64,000 bases of DNA from Glycomyces sp. NRRL B-16210 (GCF_000719515.1 NZ_JOGR01000010.1:372001-436000), one strand, 5' to 3'. Positions 6,504-15,544 are shown, numbered from the stretch's first letter. Notes: generated by a model not told the origin, from the letters alone. Made by a program: numbers and translations.

Positions 6504-8705
6504 ATGGCGGCAGACAGCACAACGGGAAACAACGGGGAATCGCTCGGCGCGCACGAACACGGAACACTGCGCGAGGAGGCCGAGGCGCTCCTGCGGGCCC
6601 TCGCCGGTGACCACGCGCGGCTGCGCGAGGACCAATGGCGGGCCATCGAGGCCCTGTGCGGCTCCGCCGCACAGGAACCACAGCGCCCCGATCAGACCGG
6701 CGAACCGAGCCGCGAGCCGCGGCCCGTCGGCCGGCGCGTGCTCCTGGTGCAGCGCACCGGGTTCGGCAAGTCCGCCGTGTACTTCACCGCCACCTCGCTC
6801 CTGCGCCGCCGCGACGCCGGCCCCACCGTCATCGTCTCTCCCCTGCTGGCGCTCATGCGCAACCAGATCGAGGCCGCCCAGCGCGCCGGCGTGCGCGCCC
6901 GCACCATCAACTCCGCCAACCCCGAGGACTGGGACGCCATCGCCGAGGCGATCGCCGAAGACGCCGTGGACGTGCTCCTCATCAGCCCCGAGCGGCTCAA
7001 CAACCCCGCCTTCCGCGACTACCAGCTCCCGAAGCTCGCCGCCGGCTGCGGGATGCTCGTGGTCGACGAGGCCCACTGCATCTCCGACTGGGGGCACGAC
7101 TTCCGGCCCGACTACCGGCGCATCGCCTCCTTCCTCCACGACCTGCCCGCGGCCGTCCCCGTCCTCGCGACCACCGCCACCGCGAACGCGCGCGTCTCCG
7201 ACGACATCGCCGAGCAGCTCGACCGCTCCGGCGAGCCGACGCTCGTACTACGAGGCAGCCTCGACCGCGAGTCGCTGCGCCTGTCCGTGGTCAACATGCC
7301 CGACAACGCCCACCGCCTCGCCTGGCTCGACGAGCACCTGCCGAAGATGGACGGCTCGGGCATCGTCTACACGCTCACCGTGGCCGCCGCCGAGGAGGTC
7401 AGCGACTACCTCAACGGGCGCGGCCACACCGTCGCCTCCTACACCGGCCGCACCGACAACGCCGAGCGCCTCGAACGCGAGGAGGACCTGCTCGGCAACC
7501 GGATCAAGGCGCTCGTGGCGACCAGCGCGCTCGGCATGGGCTTCGACAAGCCCGACCTCGGCTTCGTAGTCCACTTGGGAGCGCCCTCCTCCCCCGTGGC
7601 GTACTACCAGCAGATCGGCCGCGCCGGCCGCGCCCGCGACCGCGCCGAGGTGGTCCTCATGCCCGGCAGCGAGGACCGCGCGATCTGGGACTACTTCGGG
7701 TCGCTCTCGTTCCCGGCCGAGGAGGCGGTGCGCCGGACCCTGGACGTGCTCGCCGCCGAGGGCCGGGCCCTGTCCACCGCCGCGCTCGAGACGCGTGTGG
7801 ACCTGCGCCGCTCCCGGCTGGAGATGATGCTGAAGGTCCTCGACGTGGACGGCGCGGTGCGGCGGGTCAAGGGCGGCTGGGAGTCCACGGGCGAGCCGTG
7901 GGCCTACGACGCCGACCGGTACGCGAAGGTCGCCGCCGCCAGGCGCCACGAACAGCAGCGGATGCTCGCCTACGAGGCGACCGACCGGTGCCGCCTGGAG
8001 TTCCTGCGCGCCGAGCTCGACGACGCCGAGGCCGCGCCGTGCGGGCGCTGCGACAACTGCACCGGGACCCGCACGGAGGCGAAGGTCTCGGCCGAGGCGG
8101 CCGAGGGCGCGGCGGCGGCCCTGTCGAAGCCGGGCGTGGCGTTCGAGGCGAAGCGCATGTGGCCCACCGGGTTGCAGGCCATCGGGATCGACCTGAAGGG
8201 GAAGATCCCGGTCGACAAGGGCGCCGAGACGGGCCGGGCGCTCGCGCGGCTGTCGGACATCGGCTGGGGCGGTCCGCTGCGGGCGCTGCTGTCGGACGGC
8301 GCCGACCGCGAGGTCCCCGAGGACGTGTTCGCCGCGGTGGTGAAGGTGCTCGCGGCCTGGGACTGGTCGGACCGGCCCTCGGCGGTGGTCTCGATGGGCT
8401 CGCTCTCGCGCCCGCGCCTGGTGAACGGCCTGGCCGAGCGGATCGCGGCGCTCGGCCGCATGGAGTACCTGGGGGCGCTGGGCCGCACGCCGGAGGCCGG
8501 CTCGGGGGCGCCCCGCGCCAACAGCGCGCAGCGCCTCCAGCAGGTCCTGCACGCGTTCACCGTGGACTTCCCGGTGCCCGCGTCGAGCGTGCTGCTGGTG
8601 GACGACGTGCGTGACAGCGGATGGTCGATGACCGTGGCGGCCATGCGGTTGCGCGAGGCGGGCGCCTCGGCGGTGCATCCGCTGACGCTGGCCTTGCAGG
8701 CGTGA
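6504..8705 (+). CDS. RecQ-type ATP-dependent DNA helicase with C-terminal PRTase-like domain
   Basis: A 733-residue superfamily-2 helicase of the RecQ group. Motif I is QRTGFGKS (82-89, a degenerate Walker A), motif II DEAH (188-191), motif III TTATA and motif VI QQIGRAGRARDRA near 369. A RecQ-type zinc cluster of cysteines lies at about 496, 513, 516 and 519. There is no clear HRDC domain. The last ~50 residues instead contain VLLVDDVRDSGWSMT, the acidic PRPP-loop pattern of type I phosphoribosyltransferases. The likely role is unwinding during repair or recombination restart; the tail could bind a nucleotide. The ribosome site is weak; TACAAC lies eight bases before the ATG. Confidence 0.92.
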   Translation: MAADSTTGNNGESLGAHEHGTLREEAEALLRALAGDHARLREDQWRAIEALCGSAAQEPQRPDQTGEPSREPRPVGRRVLLVQRTGFGKSAVYFTATSLLRRRDAGPTVIVSPLLALMRNQIEAAQRAGVRARTINSANPEDWDAIAEAIAEDAVDVLLISPERLNNPAFRDYQLPKLAAGCGMLVVDEAHCISDWGHDFRPDYRRIASFLHDLPAAVPVLATTATANARVSDDIAEQLDRSGEPTLVLRGSLDRESLRLSVVNMPDNAHRLAWLDEHLPKMDGSGIVYTLTVAAAEEVSDYLNGRGHTVASYTGRTDNAERLEREEDLLGNRIKALVATSALGMGFDKPDLGFVVHLGAPSSPVAYYQQIGRAGRARDRAEVVLMPGSEDRAIWDYFGSLSFPAEEAVRRTLDVLAAEGRALSTAALETRVDLRRSRLEMMLKVLDVDGAVRRVKGGWESTGEPWAYDADRYAKVAAARRHEQQRMLAYEATDRCRLEFLRAELDDAEAAPCGRCDNCTGTRTEAKVSAEAAEGAAAALSKPGVAFEAKRMWPTGLQAIGIDLKGKIPVDKGAETGRALARLSDIGWGGPLRALLSDGADREVPEDVFAAVVKVLAAWDWSDRPSAVVSMGSLSRPRLVNGLAERIAALGRMEYLGALGRTPEAGSGAPRANSAQRLQQVLHAFTVDFPVPASSVLLVDDVRDSGWSMTVAAMRLREAGASAVHPLTLALQA

Positions 8706-8732
8706 TCCGTGACCCAAGGGTCCTGATTTACG

Positions 8733-8768
8733 GCGGCGGGCCCGGCGGTGATCCGCCGGGCCCGCCGC
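8733..8768. terminator. Bidirectional terminator between RecQ-like and SGNH genes
   Basis: A perfect 16-bp GC-rich stem (8733-8748 paired with 8753-8768) with a TGAT loop lies between the convergent helicase and esterase genes. It can end transcription from either side. Confidence 0.85.
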
Positions 8769-8775
8769 GCGGGGT

Positions 8776-9561
8776 CTACAGCGCGCCGAGGAGCGCCGGG
8801 AGGTAGCCCTGGCTGTGGCCGCTGGCGTTCGGGTGGTACGGGATCTCCGAGACCGTCAGGCCGTGGAGCCACGGCGGGGAGCCGCAGATCTCGTGGCCCG
8901 AGAACTCGTCGCGCACGTCCACATAGGTGAACCCGTGCGCCGCGGCCGCGGACTCGATCACCGAGGAGAGCAGGTCGGCGGCCTGGTTGATGCGCACCTG
9001 CTCGGCGATGCTGATGAGCCCGAGGGCGTCGCAGTGGTTGACCGCCGCGAACAGCCGCGGGTAGCCGAGCACGTAGACCTCGGCGTTCGGCGCGTTCTGG
9101 GCGATCGCGGCGTAGACCGCGTCGAGCTTCGCGGGCAGCTCCTGTGTGGCCTTGCGCTCGGCCTCCTCGATGTCGGGGGTGCAGTTCTTGAACGGGAGGA
9201 TGCAGGCAATGATCACGTCGACCCAGCCGACGTCGTTGCCGCCCACGCTGATCGAGACCAGGTCGGTGTCCGCGTCGAGGTGGCCGACCTGACCGGCGAG
9301 CACGTCGCCGGTCTTCGCGCCGCCGCAGGCGGCGAAGTCGAGGTCGGCGCCCAGCTCCTGGGAGAGCAGCCAGGGGTACGCGTTCTGCGAGCGCTGGCAG
9401 GAGAGGTCGAGGTAGGACCCCGCGCCGGAGCCCGAGGCGTAGGAGTCGCCGAGGGCGACGTAGTCGAGGGTCTCCTCTTGCGCTTGGGCCGCAGTCGGTA
9501 TGAACAACAGTGGGAGGAGGAGGGCGGCGGCCGTGGCCGCGACGAGTCGGAGTCGGCGCAT
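8776..9561 (-). CDS. Secreted SGNH/GDSL esterase-lipase
   Basis: A 261-residue exported hydrolase. The N-terminus is a clear Sec signal peptide (MRRLRLVAATAAALLLPLL, cleavage probably after AQA near residue 27). Block I DYVALGDSYASGSGAG carries the catalytic serine, block III is SVGGNDVGW, and block V is YHPNASGHSQGY with the catalytic histidine. Six cysteines probably form disulfides. This is the fold of Streptomyces extracellular lipases and esterases such as SsE. Start is ATG 9561, with AAGGA eight bases upstream; the frame extends further upstream but without signal-peptide logic. It converges on the RecQ-like gene. Confidence 0.92.
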   Translation of the reverse strand: MRRLRLVAATAAALLLPLLFIPTAAQAQEETLDYVALGDSYASGSGAGSYLDLSCQRSQNAYPWLLSQELGADLDFAACGGAKTGDVLAGQVGHLDADTDLVSISVGGNDVGWVDVIIACILPFKNCTPDIEEAERKATQELPAKLDAVYAAIAQNAPNAEVYVLGYPRLFAAVNHCDALGLISIAEQVRINQAADLLSSVIESAAAAHGFTYVDVRDEFSGHEICGSPPWLHGLTVSEIPYHPNASGHSQGYLPALLGAL

Positions 9562-9777
9562 GGGGGGAGTTCCTTTGCGAGTCGGCGTTGACTTGACCCA
9601 TATTGTGAACTCGCCGGTAACTTGTGCGACACCCCAAGACAGTAACAAATCGGGAACTTTACATATCTCGTTCTTTAACGGTGCGTTCGCGGAGGTCGCG
9701 GGCATGTCGCGCCGCCGCAGCGGGCGGCCTGCGGCGAAACGGGCGCCCGGGCCGCCCCGCTCCCCTAGGCTGGCGGC

Positions 9778-10338
9778 ATGGGTGCACCCGCGGCGCCGCG
9801 GCGCCAGAGCATGTCCGACCAGGCCCTCATCGAGGGCACCGGAGCGGACTGGAAGACCTGGCTGGCCCTCCTCGACGAACGGGGAGCGGCCGCCCTCGAC
9901 CACGCCGCCATCGCGCGGATGGTGATGGAGGAGTTCGAGATCGACGGCTGGTGGGCGCAGTCCATCACCGTCGGATACGAGCAGGAGCGGGGCCTTCGCG
10001 AAGCCGGCCAGCGCGCCGACGGCACCTACAGCGCCACCGCCTCCAAGACCGTGAACGCCCCGATCACCACGGCCTTCGAGCACGTGGCCGACCCCGACTC
10101 GCAGGCCGCGTGGCTCGGCGACCTCGAACTGTCGCAGCGCTCGGCGACGCCGCCCAAGTCGGTCCGGTTCGACGCCTCGGACGGCAGCCGGGTCTTCGCG
10201 AACCTCACCGCCAAGGGCGAGGCGAGGACGGCGGTGCAGGTCGAGATCGCGAAGCTCGACTCGGCCGCGGACGCCGAGGCGGCCAAGGCCGCGTGGAAGG
10301 CGCGCCTCGACCGCCTGGCACAGCGGTTCGAGGCTTAG
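9778..10338 (+). CDS. DUF4287/SRPBCC-type protein
   Basis: A 186-residue soluble protein with two parts. Residues ~10-80 match the DUF4287 pattern: an ATG-type WKTWLALLDERGA segment, HAAIARMVMEE and the signature WWAQSITVGYEQERGLRE. The rest, from SATASKTVNAPITTAFEHVADPD, looks like a short SRPBCC/AHSA1-like beta-fold. Proteins of this design are common in actinobacteria, with no established function that I know of. The start is uncertain: the ATG at 9778 has TAGGCT six bases upstream (leaderless), whereas a second ATG lies at 9811. A set of 15-bp repeats begins over its final codons. Confidence 0.75.
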   Translation: MGAPAAPRRQSMSDQALIEGTGADWKTWLALLDERGAAALDHAAIARMVMEEFEIDGWWAQSITVGYEQERGLREAGQRADGTYSATASKTVNAPITTAFEHVADPDSQAAWLGDLELSQRSATPPKSVRFDASDGSRVFANLTAKGEARTAVQVEIAKLDSAADAEAAKAAWKARLDRLAQRFEA

Positions 10339-10385
10339 CGGGTTCGAGACTTAACGGTTCGAGGTCTAGCAGTTCGAGGCTTAAA
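10325..10385. repeat. Four 15-16-bp tandem repeats spanning a stop codon
   Basis: The unit (G/A)GTTCGAGGCTTAGC begins at 10325, 10341, 10356 and 10371. The first copy encodes the last residues and TAG stop of the DUF4287/SRPBCC gene; the others fill the gap to the convergent EamA gene. Each unit contains a TTAA/TTAG/CTAG triplet. The repeats may have arisen by replication slippage at the gene end. Confidence 0.8.
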
Positions 10386-10388
10386 GGC

Positions 10389-11324
10389 TCAGGTCTTCGC
10401 GGCGGGGGCCGCGGCGTCGGTGGCCTCCACGGGCGGGACCGGACCGGTGCCCTTGCGTCCGCGCGAACGCGAGATCGCGACGCCGACCAGCGCCAGCGCG
10501 CCGCCGGCGAGGGTCAGCCAGGTCGGGACCTCGCTGAGCAGGAGCCAGGACATGCCCACGACGATCGCGGGGACCACGTACGTGGTCGCGCCCAGTTTCC
10601 CGGCGGTGGTGTACCTGAGGGCGTATCCCCAGGTGAGGAAGGCCAGCGCGGTCGGGATCAGGCCGAGGTAGAGCACGTGGAGGGTCGCCGAGGTCGGGGC
10701 GGCGTCGAGTTGGGAGGCCAGGAGCGGGGCGAACGGCAGGCACAGGACGGCGGCGATGGCGTTGCCGAACGCGGTGAACTGGAGCGAGGAGCAGTGCTGG
10801 AGGGTCGGTTTCTGGACGACCACGCTGATGGCGTAGGTGATGGCCGAGACCAGGCACAGCAGGACGCCGGCGACCGAGGCGGCACCGTGCTGGGACATCG
10901 AGAGGCTGACGACGGCGACGCCGGCGAAGGAGACGGCGATGCCGAGGAAGAGGCGGGGCGGGAAGCCCTCTTTGAGGATCCAGCCGCCGAGGAGGGCGAT
11001 GAGGATGGGGCCGATGTTGACGACGAGTGCGGCGGTGCCGGCGTCGACGAGCTGCTCGCCCCAGTTGAGGGCGATCATGTACACGCCGAACCAGAGGACG
11101 CCGGCGGTGAGGATGCCGGGCCAGGCGCGGCGGCCGGGCAGGCCCTCGCGGCGGACGGCCCAGACGGCGAGGAGGACGACGGCGGCGACGGCGGCTCTGC
11201 CGAGGGTGAGGGGGCCGGGGTCGAGGTGCCTGCCGGCGTCGCGGATGGAGACGAAGGCCGAGGCCCAGCACAGGACGGTGACGCCGATGGCAAGCGCGGC
11301 ACGGGTGTTGATTCGCTCGCTCAT
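10389..11324 (-). CDS. EamA-family (DMT) transporter
   Basis: A 311-residue polytopic membrane protein with about ten hydrophobic helices in two homologous EamA halves. Recognisable stretches include ALAIGVTVLCWASAFVSIRDAG in helix 1, LVVNIGPILIALLGGW, and in the second half AITYAISVVVQKP and AFLTWGYALRYTTAGK. The family exports small metabolites or amino acids; the substrate is unknown. Start is ATG 11324, with GAGGAG about nine bases upstream. The frame stays open for another 3.9 kb antisense to lacZ, but that extension is an artefact of GC content. It stands alone, convergent with the DUF4287 gene. Confidence 0.9.
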   Translation of the reverse strand: MSERINTRAALAIGVTVLCWASAFVSIRDAGRHLDPGPLTLGRAAVAAVVLLAVWAVRREGLPGRRAWPGILTAGVLWFGVYMIALNWGEQLVDAGTAALVVNIGPILIALLGGWILKEGFPPRLFLGIAVSFAGVAVVSLSMSQHGAASVAGVLLCLVSAITYAISVVVQKPTLQHCSSLQFTAFGNAIAAVLCLPFAPLLASQLDAAPTSATLHVLYLGLIPTALAFLTWGYALRYTTAGKLGATTYVVPAIVVGMSWLLLSEVPTWLTLAGGALALVGVAISRSRGRKGTGPVPPVEATDAAAPAAKT

Positions 11325-11501
11325 GGGCGGCGGCTCCTCGCGGTGGGCGGCGGGCGGCCTGGTGGGGCACGGGCGCCTGGGCGGTTCGGCGGTCAGCCGG
11401 GGGCGCGGTCGGCGCCGCGGTAAACCTAGCACCGGGGGCGGTTTCGGGGCATCCGTTATTCGACTGGGGAACCGGGCGGCGGCGGGCGGCGTCGAAGGGA
11501 C

Positions 11502-12152
11502 ATGATGGGACACATGACAGTGCAACGGTTCATTCCGATCGCGGCGGTGTTCGCGCTGGCGGCGTGCGGGCAGGGCGCCGGTTCGGGCGATTCGGGTTCG
11601 GGCGATGTCGGGTCGCCGCCGGGCGGGGGGACGACGGATTCGGTGCTCTACCAGGGCGCTTTGACGGTGCTCCAGGACGCGGAGGGCGAGGTGCCGGAGC
11701 TGTGCGGGGTGGTCGCGGAGTCGTACCCGCCGCAGTGCGCGGGCCTGCCGGTGAGCGGCTGGGACTGGGACTCGGTCGAGCACGAGGAGGCCTCGGGGGT
11801 GCGGTGGGGCTCGTTCCTGGTGACCGGTTCGTTCGACGGCGAGTCGCTGGTGCTGACCGAGGAGCCGGTGCCGACCGCGGAGATCGACATGGCCGACTAC
11901 CCCGATCTCCAGTACACCGAGCCGGAGATCGGGGAGCCGGCGGAGGACTTGAGCGTCGAGGAGTTGCAGGCGATCGCCGACGAGCTGGTGGCGGAGTTCC
12001 CGGTGTACGTGGTCGGGGGCTGGGCGGACGAGCAGAACGGGGTGGCGCTGGTGGACGCGCTGCTGGTGACGCCGGAGTTGGAGGCGTACGTGCAGGAGCG
12101 CTTCCCGGAGGGCACGGTGGCGTTCTCGCAGATGCTCAAGCCCGTGGAGTAG
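11502..12152 (+). CDS. Secreted lipoprotein of unknown function
   Basis: About 212-216 residues. The N-terminus is a lipoprotein signal: RFIPIAAVFALAAC, with lipobox LAAC and the lipidated cysteine near residue 22. A flexible Gly/Ser/Asp-rich linker follows. The mature domain is acidic, with a pair of cysteines (ELCGVV and PPQCAG) and no motif I recognise. Three ATGs at 11502, 11505 and 11514 are in frame. GAAGGG sits five bases before the second, so that is the best-spaced start. It is probably anchored to the outer face of the membrane. No close functional partner is evident. Confidence 0.72.
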   Translation: MMGHMTVQRFIPIAAVFALAACGQGAGSGDSGSGDVGSPPGGGTTDSVLYQGALTVLQDAEGEVPELCGVVAESYPPQCAGLPVSGWDWDSVEHEEASGVRWGSFLVTGSFDGESLVLTEEPVPTAEIDMADYPDLQYTEPEIGEPAEDLSVEELQAIADELVAEFPVYVVGGWADEQNGVALVDALLVTPELEAYVQERFPEGTVAFSQMLKPVE

Positions 12153-12257
12153 CCGCGAAAGCGTTATCCGAACGTTGTCGCCGCGCGGGGGCGGACCCGG
12201 GAGCGTGACCGGTAACTTGGGGCGGGCCGGAACGCATTCGGGAGAGGGAGCCTGGCG

Positions 12258-15161
12258 ATGAGTCGCACCGATGTCAGCTACGTGGAGAGCGTCAGCCCTG
12301 GAAGCGGGCGGTGCGCGCCCCGGGCCGCGGCGGATTCGGACGCGGCCGCGCTCGCCCTCGACGGCGAGTGGCGGTTCCGGCTCGGGGCCGGGCTGCACGA
12401 CCTCGCCGAGGGCTTCGAGGACCCCGGCTTCGACGCGAGCGGCTGGGACGGTGTCGCGGTCCCCTCCATGTGGCAGATGCACGACCTCGACGGCGAGGCC
12501 CCCTACGGCAGGCCGCAGTACACCAACACGTACTACCCGTTCCCGGTCGACCCGCCGCGGGTCCCCGACGCGAACCCGACCGGCGAGTACCGCCGCGTCT
12601 TCGACCTCCCCGCCGACTGGCCCGACACCGGCCGCACCGTCCTGCGGTTCGAGGGCGTCGACTCCTGTTTCGCCGTGTGGCTCAACGGGACGCGCCTGGG
12701 CGACGGCAAGGGCTCGCGCCTGCCGACCGAGTTCGACGCCACCGATCATCTGCGCCCGGGGGCGAACACCGTTGCCGTCCGCGTCCACCAGTGGTCCGCC
12801 GGGTCCTATCTGGAGGACCAGGACATGTGGTGGCTGTCGGGGATCTTCCGGCCCGTCGCCCTCCTCCACCGCCCCGAGGGCGGCGTCGGCGACCTGTTCG
12901 TCCACGCCGGCTACGACCACCGGACGGGCCTGGGCTCGCTCACGGTGGACGCGCCCGAAGGCGCCCGCGTCACCGTCCCCGAACTGGGCCTCGACATCGC
13001 CGCGGGCGAAACCGTCGAAGTGCCGGTCGAGCCGTGGACGGCCGAGACGCCGCGCCTGTACGACGCGGTCGTGGCCACCGCGACCGAGCGGGCCTCGGTC
13101 CGCGTCGGCTTCCGCACCGTCGCGGTCGAGGGCGGCGTGCTCAAGGTCAACGGCCGCCGCCTCCTCCTGCGCGGGGTCAACCGCCACGAATGGGACCCCG
13201 ACCGCGGCCGGACCCTCTCGGTCGAGACGATGCGCCGCGACCTCGAACTCATGAAGCGGCACAACGTCAACGCCGTCCGCACCAGCCACTACCCGCCCGA
13301 CCGGCGCTTCCTCGACCTGTGCGACGAGCTCGGCGTCTGGGTCGTGGACGAATGCGACCTGGAGACCCACGGCTTCGTCCACCACGGCTGGCGGCAGAAC
13401 CCCTCCGACGAGCCGATGTGGCGCGAGGCCTACCTCGACCGCATGGCGCGCATGGTCGAACGCGACAAGAACCACCCCTCCGTCGTCATGTGGTCCCTCG
13501 GCAACGAGAGCCACACCGGGCAGAACCTCGCCGCGATGTCCCACTGGGCCAAGGAACGCGACCCCGGCCGCCCCCTCCACTACGAAGGCGACTGGGACAG
13601 CGGCTACGTGGACGTCTACAGCCGCATGTACGCCGACCACGCCGAGACCGACCGCATCGGCCACCGCACCGAGGCCCCGACGAAGGACCCCGCGCTCGAC
13701 GAGCACCGCCGAGGCCTCCCCTTCATCCTCTGCGAGTACGCGCACGCCATGGGCAACGGCCCCGGCGGCATGAGCGAGTACCAGCGCCTGTTCGAACAGC
13801 ACGACCGCTGCCAGGGCGGGTTCATCTGGGAGTGGATCGACCACGGCGTGCGCCGCCGCACCAAGGACGGCCGCGAGTGGTTCGCCTACGGCGGCGACTT
13901 CGGCGAGCCGATCCACGACGGCAACTTCGTGATCGACGGACTCGTCTTCCCCGACCGCGTGCCCTCCCCCGGCCTCGCCGAGTTCAAGAAGGTGGTCGAA
14001 CCCGTCCGCATCGGCGCCGACGCGGGCACGCGCACCATCGCCGTGACCAACCGCCGCGACTTCGCCGACACCGCCGACCTGCGGTTCACCTGGACCGTCG
14101 AGGACGGCGGCCGCCCCGTCGCCCACGGCGAACTCGACCTCCCCGCGATCGACGCCGGCAACGCCGCCGTCGTGCCCTTCCCCGCGGGAATCACCGGCGA
14201 GGCCGAAGGCGAACGCTGGCTCACCGTCCGCGCCGTCCTCGCCGAGGACGCGCCCTGGGCCGGGGCCGGACACGGGATCGCCTGGGGCCAGGCGCGACTC
14301 GCCTCGGCCGAGCGGGCGGCCCCGACCGGGTCCACCGCCGCGCCGACGGCGCTGGATCGCGGCTGGCGGCTCGGGGACGCCGCATTCGACGCGCTCGGGC
14401 GCCTGACCTCCCTGGGCGGCCTGGAACTCGACGGCCCCCGCCTCGACCTGTGGCGCGCGCCCACCGACAACGACCTGCGCAGCTGGCACACGCCGCTCGC
14501 CGACCGGTGGAAGAGCCGCAACGCGGCCCTGCACCGCCTGGAGCACAAGGTCCTCGACATCGACGCGAACGAGGGCGGGCTCACCGTCGCCACCCGCGTC
14601 GGCGCCGCCGGGGCCGCCCTCGCCATGGACGCGGTCTACCGCTGGCGCCTCGCCGGGAACCGGCTGTGGCTCACCGTGGAGGTCAACCCCAAGGGCGAGT
14701 GGGACTTCCCGCTGCCGCGCCTGGGCGTGCGCATGGCCGCGCCGAAGCACCTCGACCACGTCTCCTGGTTCGGCGGCGGGCCCGGCGAGGCCTACGCCGA
14801 CACGCGCGAGGCCGCCCGCGTCGGCCGCTTCGAGGCCGGCGTCGCCGAACTCCAGACCCCGTACGTCTTCCCGCAGGAGAACGGCTCCCGCATCGACGTG
14901 CGCAGCGCGACCCTCACCGGACGCGGACAGACCTTCACCGTGCTCGGCGCGCCGCACTTCGCGCTCACCGTGCGGCCGTGGACCAGCGAGGACCTCGAAG
15001 CCGCCGGGCACCGGAGCGACCTCGTCGAACGCGACCGGCTCTTCCTCAACCTCGACGCGGCACTCCAGGGCATGGGCTCGGCCGCGTGCGGCCCCGGCGT
15101 CCTGCCCGAGCACCGGCTGCTCGCCGGGCCCACCGCGTTCAGCCTCGGATTCGAGGCCTGA
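12258..15161 (+). CDS. lacZ: Beta-galactosidase, glycoside hydrolase family 2
   Basis: A 967-residue GH2 enzyme with the full LacZ-like layout. The jelly-roll sugar-binding domain includes PSMWQMHDLDGEAPYGRPQY and NTYYPFPVDPP. Immunoglobulin-like domains flank a TIM barrel that opens at LLLRGVNRHEWDPDRGR. The acid/base glutamate is in MWSLGNESHTG (about E417) and the nucleophile is in ILCEYAHAMGNGPG (about E493). The C-terminal beta-gal small-chain domain follows, with LWRAPTDNDLR and WFGGGPGEAYADTR. No signal peptide is present, so it acts on imported galactosides in the cytoplasm. ATG 12258 has GGGAG seven bases upstream. No adjacent sugar transporter or LacI regulator is seen. Confidence 0.95.
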   Translation: MSRTDVSYVESVSPGSGRCAPRAAADSDAAALALDGEWRFRLGAGLHDLAEGFEDPGFDASGWDGVAVPSMWQMHDLDGEAPYGRPQYTNTYYPFPVDPPRVPDANPTGEYRRVFDLPADWPDTGRTVLRFEGVDSCFAVWLNGTRLGDGKGSRLPTEFDATDHLRPGANTVAVRVHQWSAGSYLEDQDMWWLSGIFRPVALLHRPEGGVGDLFVHAGYDHRTGLGSLTVDAPEGARVTVPELGLDIAAGETVEVPVEPWTAETPRLYDAVVATATERASVRVGFRTVAVEGGVLKVNGRRLLLRGVNRHEWDPDRGRTLSVETMRRDLELMKRHNVNAVRTSHYPPDRRFLDLCDELGVWVVDECDLETHGFVHHGWRQNPSDEPMWREAYLDRMARMVERDKNHPSVVMWSLGNESHTGQNLAAMSHWAKERDPGRPLHYEGDWDSGYVDVYSRMYADHAETDRIGHRTEAPTKDPALDEHRRGLPFILCEYAHAMGNGPGGMSEYQRLFEQHDRCQGGFIWEWIDHGVRRRTKDGREWFAYGGDFGEPIHDGNFVIDGLVFPDRVPSPGLAEFKKVVEPVRIGADAGTRTIAVTNRRDFADTADLRFTWTVEDGGRPVAHGELDLPAIDAGNAAVVPFPAGITGEAEGERWLTVRAVLAEDAPWAGAGHGIAWGQARLASAERAAPTGSTAAPTALDRGWRLGDAAFDALGRLTSLGGLELDGPRLDLWRAPTDNDLRSWHTPLADRWKSRNAALHRLEHKVLDIDANEGGLTVATRVGAAGAALAMDAVYRWRLAGNRLWLTVEVNPKGEWDFPLPRLGVRMAAPKHLDHVSWFGGGPGEAYADTREAARVGRFEAGVAELQTPYVFPQENGSRIDVRSATLTGRGQTFTVLGAPHFALTVRPWTSEDLEAAGHRSDLVERDRLFLNLDAALQGMGSAACGPGVLPEHRLLAGPTAFSLGFEA

Positions 15162-15180
15162 GGCAACCGCCGGGACGCAC

Positions 15181-15217
15181 GGATGGGGGCCGACCGCAGT
15201 GCGGTCGGCCCCCATCC
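15181..15217. terminator. Terminator after lacZ, shared with the CsbD-like gene
   Basis: A perfect 18-bp inverted repeat with a single central base (arms 15181-15198 and 15200-15217) lies just after lacZ and just before the end of the convergent small gene. Confidence 0.85.
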
Positions 15218-15251
15218 AGCCGTCAGCGTCTCCTGGGCTGCTGCGGCTCGT

Positions 15252-15482
15252 CTATCGGCGCTCGTCGCGCCCGCCTTCGTCGGTGAGGCGTTCCTTGGCG
15301 TCGCGGAGCTTGTCCTGGCCGCCCTCGCGGGCGTCGTGGAACTTCTCCTTGGCCTTGCCCTTGAGCTCGTCGCGATGACCCTCGTTCTCAAGGCTCTCGT
15401 TGTCGGTCGCGTCGCCCAGCTTCTGCTTCGCGCGACCCTTCATCTGCTCGGCCTTGTCCTTCGCCTTGTCGAAAGCGCCCAT
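15252..15482 (-). CDS. CsbD-family stress protein
   Basis: A 76-residue, highly charged helical protein of the CsbD family: MGAFDKAKDKAEQMKGRAKQ, then GDATDNESLENEGHRDELKGKAKEK. CsbD is a general-stress protein of unknown molecular function in Bacillus, where it is SigB-dependent. A SigB-like promoter is visible upstream (15520-15544), supporting a stress role here. ATG 15482 has GGAG four bases upstream. A much longer open frame covers it but is unrelated sequence. Confidence 0.85.
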   Translation of the reverse strand: MGAFDKAKDKAEQMKGRAKQKLGDATDNESLENEGHRDELKGKAKEKFHDAREGGQDKLRDAKERLTDEGGRDERR

Positions 15483-15519
15483 GTGCTCCGTCCTCTCCGC
15501 GAGTGTTGTGACCAATGGG

Positions 15520-15544
15520 GTACCCGTGCCGCGCTGGACGACAC
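15520..15544 (-). promoter_or_regulatory. Putative SigB/SigF-type stress promoter for the CsbD-like gene
   Basis: On the minus strand GTGT, a 15-bp spacer and GGGTAC occur about 40 bases before the CsbD-like start. The actinobacterial SigB/SigF consensus is GTTT, 14-17 bases, GGGTAT/C. The -10 element matches well and the -35 has one mismatch. Assignment is by motif and by the family's known regulation only. Confidence 0.5.

Noticed and set aside
6121..7569. A 482-residue plus-strand ORF overlapping the 5' half of the RecQ-like gene
   Set aside because: It is another frame of the helicase with Arg/Pro/Ser-rich shadow composition; helicase motifs lie in the frame starting at 6504.
10389..15215. 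A 1608-residue open frame antisense to lacZ
   Set aside because: Only its last 311 residues (EamA transporter) look like protein. The rest mirrors lacZ codon structure at very high GC, where antisense frames rarely meet stops.
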